From: Paraescarpia echinospica
Lineage: Eukaryota > Annelida > Polychaeta > Sabellida > Siboglinidae
Length of the DNA stretch: 64,000 nt
Assembly: GCA_020002185.1 (NCBI GenBank)
Contig: CM034544.1
Location: 6,023,488-6,087,487 of the forward strand
Reading direction: 5' to 3'
Shown here piece by piece: positions 12,101 through 23,400 of the stretch; the first letter of the stretch is position 1; each line of letters starts with the position of its first letter. The notes under the pieces are model-generated. The model was not told the origin of the DNA and searched no databases. It saw nothing but the letters and a program-made list of their open reading frames with translations. The translations under genes and the position numbers were made by a program.

Positions 12101-15012
12101 GATGCCCCTATGATGATGGGTGGTCCAGCAGCCGCAGCTCCTGTTGAGGTCAGTGTCACATGACCGTTTAGGGATCGTCTCGATGTTATGTACATACAAT
12201 GTTTGAAGGGTGATAAACACAAAAGTCAGTGATTTTTATGTAAATGTACCCCGACAATCATATTAAAGTAAAACTATTAGGTTTCCATTCTCACGTGAGT
12301 TCGCAAAGTAAAAATGGTTATGTGTGGTGCTGTGATCGCTCTGTAGAGTGCCGGACTGTAGATCGAGACGACTGTGGTCAAATCCACCGACTTGGACTGT
12401 CATTTCGAAACTTGGGCAGTTTCATTCGTCCAACATTGCCTGTATCTTTCGGAAGAAACACTACAATCTGTTGGTCCTTTCTGTGGCAGAACTAAACTAG
12501 AATACAGGGAAATTAAAAAAACGTGTTGTGGTCTCGGTCTACAAAAATCCATGTGGAATCGGGAATCAACCGTACAGAGACCAGGGTTGGGTTATGGATT
12601 TGTAATTGCATTTTTGAAATGGTCATTTGTATTTGCCAAAATATGAAGTATAATTATATATAACTTGGGTTATTTAGGACACAGAATGATACATGTACTA
12701 TTTGTCCTGGTAATGGTATATACAATTAATATATATTTTCAATAAAGGTAATATTTGTTACCTGAATAAATGTTGACCACCACTAACTGAATTGTAGTTG
12801 TATCTGACCTAATGTACTTGGAAGTGCTATAAGAAAAGTTTATAAATGTTTTGAAGAACTTGTACTTAGTCTGATATATTTGGAATCGTAATTGATCAAA
12901 TGTAGTTGACTCCCAATCCTGACAGTGATCAAACTTTTATGATTGACCATTGATCAATTATGATTGATCAATCATCGATCGGTTAGATTAATTAACAAAT
13001 GATCGGTCATGGAAAGTTTACTAATTCCCAACACAGGGGGAAGAGAAACAAATAGAATATGTCCAACATATCTTTTTAAACTGGCATATAACTAACGTGA
13101 TTGCATCACTTTCCATGCTATCATTGTAATATTATTGCATTATAATTTAACGTAAACATTTCTTTTTATTAATATTATACTTGGTGGTTTTATTTAATTT
13201 ATACAGGTTTATGTAAAGCGCCCTAGAACATTTTATTTTTATGCAGTTCACACAGCGTTAAAACGCTTAAGTCCCGTAGTTAAACAACTTACCGAACCAT
13301 CACGTTGTCGCGCTTACATTTATCTGGGCGTTAAATTTTATCCAGGTGATGTTTATATGCATATGTAAGGCATAATATTTGGCAGCAGTAGATTACGCAG
13401 TGATAAATAATATCCAGTAGTTTAATATGTTTCGTTTGTTGTCGTAATACGAGCATTATAGTTAGAGTACATAATTATAATTTGCTGTTTCATATTTGTG
13501 ACCAAGTATAAGAGTAAGTCACGTGACGTGTGCGTGGAGAGGAAACTGTTTTATGACAGAAATTGTTTATGTCTGAGAAGCAAACATTTTATAATTTATG
13601 TATATATATAGACATATGTGTAAATATATATATACATATAAGCATACATAACGCCCGGATAAATGAAAACGCGACAGTCGTAGCTGGTGCTAAATGCATT
13701 CCCCTAGATACACGCACGCGCAGAAACGTCACCCGGATATTAATTAACGCCCGGATAAATGTAATGGTAAGCAGTTTACCTTTAAATCGACTAGCGCATG
13801 TAAAGTTTTGAAGGTTTAAGGCACCTGATGATGCTTTAGTCATGAGATGATATCTTTGAGATATCTTGCGCGAAATGGCGTTATGCCCCCTGTTATCAAT
13901 TTCACGAAACTAACGATGTGTTCACACGGAGAGTTAAGTGACTTACATCTGTAAGTCGCTTAGTTAAACTGTGTCTCAGTCGGGTTAATTAAGTGACTTA
14001 CATCTGTAAGTTGCTTAGTTAAACTGTGTCTCAGTCGGGTTAATTAAATGACTTACATCTGTAAGTCGCTTAGTTAAACTGTGTCTCAGTCGGGTTAATT
14101 AAATGACTTACATCTGTAAGTCGCTTAGTTAAACTGTGTCTCAGTCGGGTTAATTAAGCGACTTACATCTGTAAGTCGCTTAGTTAAACTGTGTCTCAAA
14201 AAAATATTTCTGGCTAAGGGCCTGTTTAGGGTGCTATATAGGTGTTGATTATTATTATTTGTGTTTCAGGAGAAAGATGAGGAAGAAGATAAGCCCATCA
14301 AGAAGCTACTGTCCGTGAAGCTTACAAAGTTTGACACGGCCAAGAAAGTGGCACTTATCAAGATCATCAAAGGCATCATTCCCGGCATGAACTTGGTGCA
14401 GGTAACACATTCTTTTGTTGCATTTGTTTTATTAACAAATAATTCTTTAGATATTGGTAAAAGTAAGTTTCATCACTCACTCCCACACCCTTCACTCCCC
14501 CACCCCTCACTCCCCCGCCCCTCACAGCCACACTCACTCCCTCACCGAATCCCTCACTCCCACACCTCACCCCTCACTCGCACACTCCACCCCCTCACTC
14601 CCCACCCCTCAGTCCCCCACTCCTCATCTCTTACTCCCCACCCCTCACTCCCACAACCCCCTCACTCCCACACCTCACTCCTTCACCCGATCCCCTCACT
14701 CCCGCACCCCACCCCCCTAACTCCCCACCCCTCACTCCCACATCCCACCTCAGTGATAAAAATCATATTTTCGTCAAAAGTATTACTACAGTAGAACTAC
14801 CCCTCTAGATGAGCCACCTGTCTAACACGACCAGTGGTTGGCTTTTCACGCCATTTCATCCCTCTGCAGCACCTACTTACTGGCCGGTAAACGCTACATG
14901 TGTGCAGTTGTAGATGAACCCATGAAACATTGACACCTGAGATGTAAACTGTCTAGAAAGAAAAGGTTAACATACCCAGACACGCACACACACATACTCA
15001 CTCACACGCACA

Positions 15013-15055
<43 letters not shown>

Positions 15056-15356
15056 AAACTCAATAATAGTTCCAAAAGTTATTTTACATTATTGAACCCA
15101 CAACTATGAATTTGAAACTTACGTCGACATTTTGACTGCCTTCGATGTGAGTTTCGAATTCCTAGTTGCGTATTAAGAAAACTGTTTATTTAAATGTAAT
15201 TGGATGGTTTACATTGTTGTAATAACACTGTGTTTGCAGGCGAAGAAGTTTGTTGAGTCGGCCCCCGCGGTGGTGCAGGGAGAGCTCCAGAAGGAAGAGG
15301 CAGAGAAGTTGAAGGAGGCCATAGAGGCAGCGGGGGGTGTCACAGAGATAGAATAG
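6045..15356 (+). CDS. MRPL12: Mitochondrial ribosomal protein L12 (bL12m), complete five-exon gene
   Basis: Coding exons: 6045-6109, 10946-11144, 12083-12148, 14270-14401, 15240-15356. All introns are GT-AG and the phases match (2, 0, 0, 0), giving 192 aa. bL12m forms the flexible stalk of the mitoribosome large subunit and recruits translation factors; it is also reported to contact mitochondrial RNA polymerase. Residues 1 to about 45 are Arg/Ser/Ala-rich without acidic residues and include RRYST, a typical mitochondrial presequence with a likely cleavage site. Residues 60-88 (YNPKIQKLVEDI, LLEVADLNELLK) are the N-terminal dimerisation helices. Residues 89-115 hold an Ala/Pro hinge (MMMGGPAAAAPVE). 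Residues 120-192 are the conserved L7/L12 C-terminal domain (VALIKIIKGI, AKKFVESAPAVV). Length and domain order fit the animal family (about 190-200 aa). The start ATG follows AGAA and its exon alone supplies a presequence. Confidence 0.93.
8566..8650. repeat. Short 33-bp tandem repeat
   Basis: About 2.5 copies of a unit like CAGACAGCTGCTGCTTCAAC followed by AACCAGACAGTAG. Confidence 0.75.
9600..9900 (+). mobile_element. Possible tRNA-derived SINE remnant
   Basis: CCACCTGGCATGCTAGG is followed by CGAGTTCAAAACCCAGACC, which resembles a tRNA anticodon arm and B box. Downstream text (TTAATGTTAGTCCTGTCTC, GGATGTAAAAGAACCACTG) has the look of a SINE body. There is no second copy in the window to confirm it. 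Confidence 0.3.
10946..11144 (+). CDS. MRPL12: MRPL12 exon 2 (end of presequence, N-terminal domain)
   Basis: Acceptor ATGTTTCAG|G and donor AAA|GTAAGT. Encodes the end of the presequence (RWTAPQRRYST) and the dimerisation helices, up to DLNELLK. Confidence 0.9.
11145..12082. other. MRPL12 intron 2
   Basis: AT-rich. From about 11,650 to 11,910 it contains diverged tandem copies of a T-rich unit (TTTATGTCATTATTTAGTTT then ACCTCTATATATTT). AATAAA-like strings occur, but no gene is seen. Confidence 0.5.
11650..11910. repeat. T-rich tandem duplication
   Basis: The phrase TTTATGTCATTATTTAGTTT recurs four times. A block including CCAGTATNTTATACAGCGTA and TTCTATATTTGTGTTTGAAA is repeated once about 140-150 bp apart. 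Confidence 0.7.
12083..12148 (+). CDS. MRPL12: MRPL12 exon 3 (hinge)
   Basis: 66 bases in phase 0, acceptor TCGTAG|AGC and donor GAG|GTCAGT. Encodes STLKITDAPMMMGGPAAAAP plus VE. The Ala/Pro-rich segment is the flexible hinge between the two L12 domains. It fills exactly the gap expected between exons 2 and 4. Confidence 0.88.
12320..12500 (+). mobile_element. tRNA-derived SINE, copy 2
   Basis: Collinear with 415-605: tRNA-like head (GAGTGCCGGACTGTAGATC, B-box-like GTGGTCAAATCCACC), then ATTTCGAAACTTGGGCAGTT and GCCTGTATCTTTCGGAAGA. Lies in MRPL12 intron 3. Confidence 0.65.
13205..13245 (+). mobile_element. Relic of an L2/CR1-like LINE 3' tail
   Basis: TTTATGTAAAGCGCCCTAGA matches the start of the 3' terminus of the L2-like LINE at 63,925-63,975 (TATGTAAAGCGCCCGAGAG). 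Only the first half of the terminal hairpin remains. Confidence 0.4.
13932..14200. repeat. 55-bp tandem repeat with palindromic core, 5 copies
   Basis: The unit TTAATTAAGTGACTTACATC plus TGTAAGTCGCTTAGTTAAAC plus TGTGTCTCAGTCGGG recurs every 55 bases. Its core GACTTACA-TC-TGTAAGTC is a perfect inverted repeat. In the last copy it extends to 12-bp arms (AAGCGACTTACA / TGTAAGTCGCTT). Lies in MRPL12 intron 3, about 70 bp before exon 4. Confidence 0.93.
14270..14401 (+). CDS. MRPL12: MRPL12 exon 4 (start of C-terminal domain)
   Basis: Acceptor GTGTTTCAG|GAG and donor CAG|GTAACA, phase 0 on both sides. Encodes an acidic linker (EKDEEED) and the first strand and helix of the L12 C-terminal domain, up to KGIIPGMNLVQ. 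Confidence 0.93.
14470..14755. repeat. CACTCCC-rich degenerate repeat
   Basis: Irregular repetition of (C)ACTCCC, CACCCCT and TCACTC units. The proline/serine/histidine-rich open frames across it are an effect of composition. Confidence 0.85.
15012..15052. repeat. (CA)n microsatellite
   Basis: About 20 CA dinucleotides in MRPL12 intron 4. Confidence 0.95.
15240..15356 (+). CDS. MRPL12: MRPL12 exon 5 (end of C-terminal domain, stop)
   Basis: Acceptor GTTTGCAG|GCG. Encodes AKKFVESAPAVVQGELQKEE and ends GGVTEIE then TAG at 15,354-15,356. Matches the last helices of bacterial L7/L12. Confidence 0.93.
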   Translation, partial: AKKFVESAPAVVQGELQKEEAEKLKEAIEAAGGVTEIE

Positions 15357-15991
15357 GACAACCACGACATGCAGAAACCACTGCTCTATATACATGGATA
15401 GGAAGCCTAACGTTAAAAAGTCTATTTGACATGAAGCACGGCCGCCATATCGCTTTCCCTATTGTTACGTATAATAATTTCCCCGTATTATTTCAACGTT
15501 ACACATGCAACGCTCGCGTTTTCTCATGTATCTATAACAAAACGTGTGCACGTGTGTCCACAAATCTTACTTTTACATGATCCTCCACTAATTTAATATA
15601 TTAACCTGCTGCTAGATGCGATGTAGGTATTCACGCACCAAATGTGACGCGTCCTTTTACCTCTATTATCGACGGTTTGGGAAAAGCAAGATGGCGGACA
15701 ATCGCATCACGTAACTGCCTTCACTTCCTATCCATGTGTATAGATCAGTGGCATAGACAGGGCATGCACGCATGTCTGCACGCCGAGCATGCATGCACAG
15801 GATACATGACACTTGTACTATACAGATACTCGAACATGTCATATATATTCTTTGTACAGATTTTTTAATATGTCCGGATGCTCGGAAGTTGGAGAGATGA
15901 ATTCTGATGTCAGATGTAGCTGGGCTTGTAAATTGTGGTGGATTAGGTAATGTCAGAAGTGTGAGACAGTGCTGGATTAAACGTGAATAAA
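15357..15991 (+). terminator. MRPL12: MRPL12 3' UTR and poly(A) signal
   Basis: AATAAA lies at 15,986-15,991, 630 bases after the stop. A T/G-rich stretch follows. No earlier canonical signal was seen, so this is the likely cleavage region. Confidence 0.5.
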
Positions 15992-16600
15992 ACCTTGTAC
16001 CTCAAGATGTTTCAGCGTGTTCAATATATAAGTTGTTTATCATCGATGATGTTCTTCCTCTTGCATGACTGTTGTGAGGTGGGACTTCAGGTTTGAAATT
16101 TTTTTCGTGGCGTCTTGAAAAATGCTCAAACCTAAACAACAGTTATTAAAGTTTGCTCGGAACACCTTATATGTCAAAGAGGCATTCCATCTAATGATTC
16201 TTTACAATTACATGATCGGTTGATCACACATACAGTTGTTAGCTCAGAATAATGTTCAAGGATGTATGCACTCCGTCTCGCTAGAAACATTCATTGCCGT
16301 AGTAATACTTAACAAATGAACACATTTTTCACATATCAATTACTATTAATTTCACTTATTAGTACTTCATATTTGGTTAAGATGTATTCAGTACAGAGAT
16401 ATGGCCTATTGGTTTATTTATGACTGTTTTTGTGTAGTGACTACCCGTAATACACTGTGCACTTTACTGCCGATATACCGGTACTAGGCCGTTCACTCAA
16501 GGGCCATATATTATATCCTATATCAAGGTGACACCTTACAACGCATGAAGGACATATACAGTATTTATGCTGCCTAAGGTGCCCATGTCCAGGAGGCGTA

Positions 16601-17030
16601 AGACCACATTAAGGATTTGTCCGCCATTATTGAGTGAAAGCGTGCCCTTGAAAATAGCGTTTTGGTGTGGTGTGTGAATTTTTTTCAAGCACTTGCATGG
16701 GACGTGTTGGTCCAGCGAATACTGAATGTACCAGTGTTAGATCTCTCACGAGATAGCAATAAATATACGCCAGTCGCTCAAGTATTCGCACAGTCGTTAT
16801 TTTGCAAAACGCACCAATATTTAAAAATCTGTCGCCAGATTGGGGCAAAATTAAAGGAATCAGGTTTGAGTGATTTTTCTAAAAGAACATGAAAATTTCA
16901 TAAAATTTTCACATGAAGTCGGCTTATTAATATTTCATGTGCTGAGAAAGTTTAAAGAAAATATAATTAAATTATCCATCCACCACAGAATACGTTATAA
17001 TGGCCGCCTATGTAAACTCTAATGTGGTCT
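16601..17030. mobile_element. 430-bp MITE-like element with TIRs
   Basis: Ends are inverted: AGACCACATTA at the left and TAATGTGGTCT at the right. Similarity continues inward (CCGCCATTAT / ATAATGGCCG). No coding capacity. The target-site duplication is unclear. Confidence 0.6.
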
Positions 17031-17500
17031 GACCCCAGGACTCAGCTGGTGGACACTTCTCTGTGGCTGTCCACAGTTGATGACTTCAAAAAGTCATTTT
17101 AAAAGTGCTTCATTTTTAACAATAAATAAAAAACTACAGAGGGTCTTTCATCCGGGGGGACTGTCTATATTAGCAGTACTGTGGATGTGCCGATATCAAG
17201 GGTCTGTTTTTCACGTTCTCCCTAGAACAAGGGCAACATTATGCAGAAGTTCCCTAGACAAGGGTATCATTTCGAGGAACTCGCCCTAGAACAAGGCTGT
17301 TTTTATCACAGCGTTCACGGTTACTTATCGGGTATATTTCGGTATATATCGGCAACTACTCGGGGCAATTTAGGTGCAGTGTGGAATACACACACCTATT
17401 GATATATTTATATGAATTAAATACTTACTTAAAAAATGTGTCTCTTAAATTTGTCCCTAGATCAAGGGTATACTTTTTGATATTGGATGCCCTTATCAAG

Positions 17501-17535
17501 GGTAGGGGTGTGACCTTCAGCTGCACACCCCTACC
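17501..17535. other. Perfect 12-bp inverted repeat (hairpin)
   Basis: GGTAGGGGTGTG (17,501-17,512) and CACACCCCTACC (17,524-17,535) are separated by 11 bases. Confidence 0.8.
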
Positions 17536-18059
17536 ATGTAAAGGTAGTGCCCTCTCCCCACGGTCTTTCAACAAATGAGGTATCCTTTTAAAGCTGACAA
17601 TCGGTGGAATAAAAAATATTAAAATGTACAATACGCAACTTCACATTTTCGAAACTTAATACCTGCCAGTTCTTTGCTGTGGCAGGTACCATTTGACTGA
17701 ATGAACTTGGTGTGTAAAAGTTTATTATTTTTTTACTGATTGGTTGATTGATTGACCCAGAGAGGTTGAGTATAGCCAACAATTACCAAGATTGTTGTTG
17801 TATTATACAATTTAGTATCTATCATTACACAACAAATACACACTTATATTAAGAAACGGTATGAAGACAAGTGCATGTAATTATTATATCTTTAATTTTA
17901 TTATAAAACAGTTCGTTCTCTATATGTGCACCCACATCTCTGTCAGTTTTGCATGGATCTACTGGGCCCATTGAGATGGTTAATAGATTTAGACATTTTC
18001 GAAATTCGTCTGGGAGGTGGAGAACTTGGAGGATTCAATATTTCAAAAGGCTGTAATTG

Positions 18060-18530
18060 GAGCTCCAGCCGCGGACCTTAATGTTTTTTTTATATCATCG
18101 TAAAGATAATTATGCCATCTATAAATATGTTGCTGGATGTATGCAGAAATTTTGAATAGTTTTTAAGTTATTGGCATTTGAAAATCCTCAGCGCTTAACA
18201 TGCACCAGGTCTACTTGTCGCTGGTCACGAAAGCATTTCGCCGCGTCAGCGTCGTGAGCGCGTGCTACTTCTAGCAACAACATAACTGCGACAATTCCGT
18301 GGAGTTCCAGCCACCAAATTTAATGTTTATCATTGTACAGGTAATTATTCCATGCACAAATGTGTCACCTGGTATATGCAGACAAATGTATTAGTTTTTA
18401 TGTTATTAAGGTTACAAAATCCTGAACGCGTAATCCAGCTGCCTGTTGCTGGTTATGTCAGTTACATGGGTGAGCGCATGCGACTTCTGGCAAAAGATTG
18501 TCCTAACAACTAGGCCAGTGACCAGTTATA
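18060..18530. repeat. Diverged direct duplication (about 230 bp per copy)
   Basis: Two collinear blocks share 'ttaatgttt..atcat', 'taattatNccat', 'tatgcag', 'tagttttta.gttatt', 'aaaatcctNa.cgc', CTGGT and 'gtgagcgc'. The copies start near 18,060 and 18,300. Confidence 0.55.
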
Positions 18531-18619
18531 ATGTTATATATATATATTATAAAGGTGCACAACATAAGTTGTTTCCAACCAAAACTAAGGTGAGTTCTTA
18601 TACAGTGTAGCATCCACTT

Positions 18620-18790
18620 GCTACGACTGCTCAGAGTGCTTTACATTTCACCCCGTCAGACCATCTTGACATCTCCGGGAAGCATGCAGCCATACAACAA
18701 TTACTGGACAGATATTCGTTTATACAGCAGACTGAACTTAAGAAAAGTGGAATGAACAAAATTTCAAAAACATTGAAATTGTGGTAAGAG
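18620..18790 (+). repeat. Dispersed repeat family D, copy 2
   Basis: TCAGAGTGCTTTACATTTCA, then TCTCCGGGAAGCATGCAGCC, ACAATTACTGGACAGATATT are collinear with the copies at 2,676 and 48,060. Confidence 0.55.
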
Positions 18791-19929
18791 TATTCGAACC
18801 TGAAATATTTTGATTGAAAGTCTGATGGTCTGACCACTAAATAATGATATGCTATGCTATATACCTATGCACTTTTTATGTTATTTAATTCTTGATCGAA
18901 GTACGATATTAAAAAAGATCATTTGATTATTGTGTCTTGTACAGTTTCTTCCATATATAATCCTGACTATCATTTGGCTTCATATCTGTCCATGATGATC
19001 AACTCAACTACACTGCAAAACAGAAAGATGTGATATTTCCAGTAATATAAGCATACATATTAAAAAATAGTACATAGCTATAAATTAACTTGATTTATAT
19101 TATCTAACCAGCACAGAGCTCTATAACAACTTAATTTACCTATATTTATCTTAAATAAAACCGCTATTTAAAACTTGATAAATATAACAGATGTTAATAT
19201 AAAAAAATTGAAAAACAGATCACCTATGTTAAAAATGTTAAAAAAGAGCAACGGAAGAGAGCCCTGTTTAAACTTACATATAAATTAAACAGCTGTTAAA
19301 ATATAGAATATGTTTAAAATATGGCCCCGTAAAATATATAAATAGAATATATATTGTAATTAAAAATATATAGCATTAATATGTTAAAATTGCTATTAAA
19401 TGTGGATGAATGGAACAGCTGTTAAAATTCAATTCAATGTTTTATTCAAACAAACATCCAAACAGACAGTATAGGTTGTAATCGCCTCAACATGGTTTTG
19501 TTGTGACATATAATGTATCGTACATAATGTTGTTTGAAAGGAATACACAAGAAATTAACACATTGTAGTTAATGTATCCCCTAACTGTATATGTTATAGT
19601 AAATCACACTAGAGAAATTATAAGATTAATGTGTGAATATTGCACACATCCCAATAGCCTACACATTTAAGGAAAGATGATCACACTGTAGTTCACATAG
19701 TCACATATATATGATTTGTACAACATAATAACATGTAAAATTAAAAAAAATACATAAATAAATATAATATTTATCTTCATGTCAAAATTTGACTGATGTC
19801 TGTCATTATCTAGATACACCAAAAGGGGTAAAGTTCCTGGTCAAAACGAGTGATGTGATTATTATAGCAAAATACATCTAAGAAGCAATGTGCTGAAAGC
19901 GTGCCATATATGAAAACATACCATTTGAG

Positions 19930-20144
19930 CATGCGCGTAGGCTATCTGTCAAGTATTTTTCGGGGGGACATTTTTACGACGGCACCGGATTTCTGTCCGA
20001 TAAATCTAATCGCGTAGCACGCGAGATCTTCGCGAGACAAGTTCGCCATTTTCAACTCGTTAACTTTATCGTGTTTTTCTATCTTCAGCATTCATTGTTT
20101 GTATTTGATTTCGGCTACTAAAAGTGGCCAGAACTGCGGAATGC
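19930..20144 (+). promoter_or_regulatory. CUL4: CUL4 5' flank / 5' UTR
   Basis: Local rise in CpG (GCGCG, CACGCGAGATC, TTCGCGAGAC) just before the CUL4 start, unlike the AT-rich sequence upstream. TTCGCGAGA resembles the CGCG-type core promoter palindrome. An out-of-frame ATG at 20,141 precedes the proposed start by 4 bases. Confidence 0.35.
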
Positions 20145-20481
20145 ATGCCTCTTTCAAATGCAACTAGGTCTCCGCTGCAGGAACAGCAAACGAGAAACCA
20201 GAAAACAAATCCGAACCGCAGGAAACGACGCATCAGCGACACTGACAGTGCAGGCGAATCGCCTGAATCACCACAAAAACAATCTGCGTCGAGTGTGCTT
20301 AGACAAAACAACAAAAAATCCAGGGGCTTGGGTGATTTTTATGACAATACTACAATGGATTCGCAATCCAAAAAGCCAAACTTTTCAGCTCTATCTTCCC
20401 CGAGCAATGGGTTTAATCGTTCACCATTGGTAAACAACAAGCCAGTGGCTGCGAAAAAACTGATTATAAAGAACTTGAAAG
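20145..20481 (+). CDS. CUL4: CUL4 exon 1
   Basis: Start chosen at the first in-frame ATG (20,145); the frame is open further upstream without an ATG. Encodes [15 protein letters not shown] and a Ser/Asn/Lys-rich extension ending KKLIIKNLK. Donor AAAG|GTGAGG leaves phase 1. Confidence 0.85.
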
Positions 20482-23400
20482 GTGAGGACTTGTGGTGTAA
20501 ACAGAAAAAGATCACTACATATTTCCCCAAACAAAACACAGGTAAAACAATTAACAAGGGAAACAAGCCGTATGTATCATTGTATGTGATCTATAATCTG
20601 TGTACACCTCCATGCAGCCCCCATGTAAGTATTTGACAGTCGGTGGAAAGTCATGTCACACATGCAAACATACATATCCTCTTCAGCTCTTTTTTAAGTT
20701 GTAGGCTAGTAGCCTGTTAGCTGTTCTTCGTTGTTGTTTGTGCACATGTGTGGCAACTACACATTATGTACAATTCATTTTATTTTTTTATTATACAGCA
20801 ACATTGATGGCTAGTTAGCAGCTATCTAGAACATCCCAGTAGTTCCCACCAGATAAATCATGCCCCTCAAATTGACAAACTTTTAACAAGAGTCATCAAA
20901 TGACATTGACGGCTAATTGTGGAATTACCAACAATGCTATAAAAACAGTCGCATTTCCTTAAGTAAGTTTATGATTAACTAAATCTAAGATATATGTAAA
21001 TAAGATTAACATGGAAAAATAAACTTGTACATGCTTGGATCATAATGTAATACTGAACATACAGAACATACTGAAATATGCAGCAATTGTAGCTGGCTCC
21101 AAACGGATACCATGAGATCATATACTGTTGTTCTCCTCATCTTTCTCTGTATATCCGGAATTAGGCTGACTTTGTTACTGTCCAGTCTTCAACTTCTGTT
21201 TCCTTTTTCTCCCCCCTCACTGTTCTTGTATTGCTGTCTCCACCAACCATCTCCCCTCTATATCACAATCCCTCCAAAAAAATATCTACACAATCTTCCC
21301 AGTGATACAGTCTAGGTCATCCTAATCTCCTCGTACCTACCATTCTCCAGGCATCTGCTTTCTTTGCCATCTCACATTCACTCCGCATGTCCAGCCAAAT
21401 GTATGTCCACACTTCATGATATAAAATTAAAATGTACCTGCAGTGCTTACTTTTTTGGGATTTTAACAGTTCATGTATTTTCTAGGACACTGTACCACTT
21501 GTATCACTGTTAACTAGAGCATGATCTATTAATTTAATAAGCAGTACAAAACACAGGAAAAAAATACATGTGAAAGTTAGATTTTGACTTAATGTCTGAC
21601 CTAGATGTCACAAGTTTATATACTTCATAGTAGACATGGGCAGATTTTACAATACAGGTGACATGTACATATGCTAACTTAATTGAACAATGTTTGGTAT
21701 TTCAGAAAAGCCAAAGTTGCCTGAGAATTACCAGGAGCAGACATGGGAGAAATTGGCAGAGGCGGTACATGCAATTCATAACAGTCGGGCCAAAAAATCC
21801 AGCAGCCTGGAAGAGCTCTATCAGGTCAGTGGTAGGACCTCTATCAGGTCAGTGGTTGGATATCTATCAGGTCAGTTTTAAGAGTTCTATCAGGTCAGTG
21901 GTAGGAGTTCTATCATGTCAGTGATAGGAGTTCTATCAGGTCAGTTTTAGGAGTTCTATCAGGTCAGTGGTAGTTCTATCAGGTCTGTGGTAGGGGTTCT
22001 ATCAGGTCTGTGGTAGGGGTTCTATCAGGTCAGTGGTTGGGGCTATATCAGGTCAGTGGTAGGAGCTTTATCATGTCAGTGGTAGAAGCTCTATCAGGTC
22101 AGTGGTGGGAGTTCTATCAGGTCAGTGGTAGGAGTTCTATCAGGCCAGTGGTAGGAGTTCTATTAGGTCAGTTTTACGAGCTCTATCGGGTCAGTGGTAG
22201 GAGCTAATAAAATCAGGTCAGTGGTAGGGGTTCTATCAGGTCAGTGGTAGAAGCTCTATCAGGTCAGTGACAGGAGTTCTATCAGGTCAGTGGTAGGAGT
22301 TCTATCAGGTCAGTGGTAGGAATTATATCATGTCAGTGGTAAGAGCTCTATCAGGTCAGTGGTAGGAGTTTTATCAGGTCAGTGGTACGAGCTCTATCAG
22401 GTCAGTGGTAGGAGTTCTATCAGGTCAGTTATAGGAATTCTATCATGTCAGTGGTAGGAATTCTATCAGGTCAGTGGTAGGAGTTCTATCAGGTCAGTTT
22501 TAGGAGTTCTATCATGCCAGTGGTAGGAGTTCTATCATGTCAGTGGTAGGAGTGCTATCATGCCAGTGGTATGAGTTCTATCAGGTCAGTGGTAGGAGTT
22601 CTATCAGGTCAGTGGTAGGAGTTCTATCAGGTCAGTGGTAGGAGTTCTATCAGGTAAGTTGTAGGAATTCTATCATGTCAGTGGTAAGAGCTCTATCAGG
22701 TCAGTGGTAGGAGTTTTATCAGGTCAGTGGTACGAGCTCTATCAGGTCAGTGGTAGGAGTTCTATCAGGTCAGTTGTAGGAATTCTATCATGTCAGTGGT
22801 AGGAATTCTATCAGGTCAGTGGTAGGAGTTCTATCAGGTCAGTGGTATGAGCTCTATCAGGTCAGTGGTAGGAGTGCTATCAGGTCAGTTTTAGGAGTTC
22901 TATCAGGTCAGTGGTTGGGGCTATATCAGGTCAGTGGTAGGAGTTTTATCAGGTCAGTGGTACGAGCTCTATCAGGTCAGTGGTAGGAGTTCTATCCGGT
23001 CAGTGGTAGGAGTTCTGTCAGTTCAGTGGTAGGAGTTCTATCAGGTCAGTGGTAGGAGTTCTATCAGGTCAGTGGTAGTTCTATCAGGTCAGTGGTAGGA
23101 GTTATATCATGTCAGTGGTAGGAGTTCTATCAGGTCAGTGGTAGGAGTTCTATCATGTCAGTGGTAGGAGTTCTATCAGGTCAGTGGTAGGAGTTCTATA
23201 AGGTCAGTGGTAGTAGTTCTATCGCGTCAGTGGTAGGAGTTCTCTCATGTCAGTAGTAGGAGGTTTATCAGGTCAGTCTTATGAGCTCTATCAGCCTATC
23301 AGGGCAATTGTAGGAGCTCTATCAGGTCAGTGGTAGGAGTTATATCATGTCAGTGGTAGGAGTTCTATCAGGTCAGTGGTAGGAGTTCTATCATGTCAGT

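Larger units (their letters stand above)
15992..20144. other. Intergenic region between MRPL12 and CUL4
   Basis: No gene recognised. Holds a 430-bp MITE, CCCTAGAACAAGGG-like repeated phrases (17,215-17,470), a hairpin, a diverged duplication (18,060-18,530), a dispersed repeat copy and a very AT-rich block (19,000-19,800). Confidence 0.5.

Noticed and set aside
14261..14794. Proline/Ser/His-rich 177-codon frame as one protein
   Set aside because: Only its first 47 codons are MRPL12 exon 4; the rest is intronic CACTCCC repeat.
20158..20566. Alternative frames within CUL4 exon 1
   Set aside because: Only the 20,145 frame joins in phase to exon 2 and gives cullin-4 sequence.
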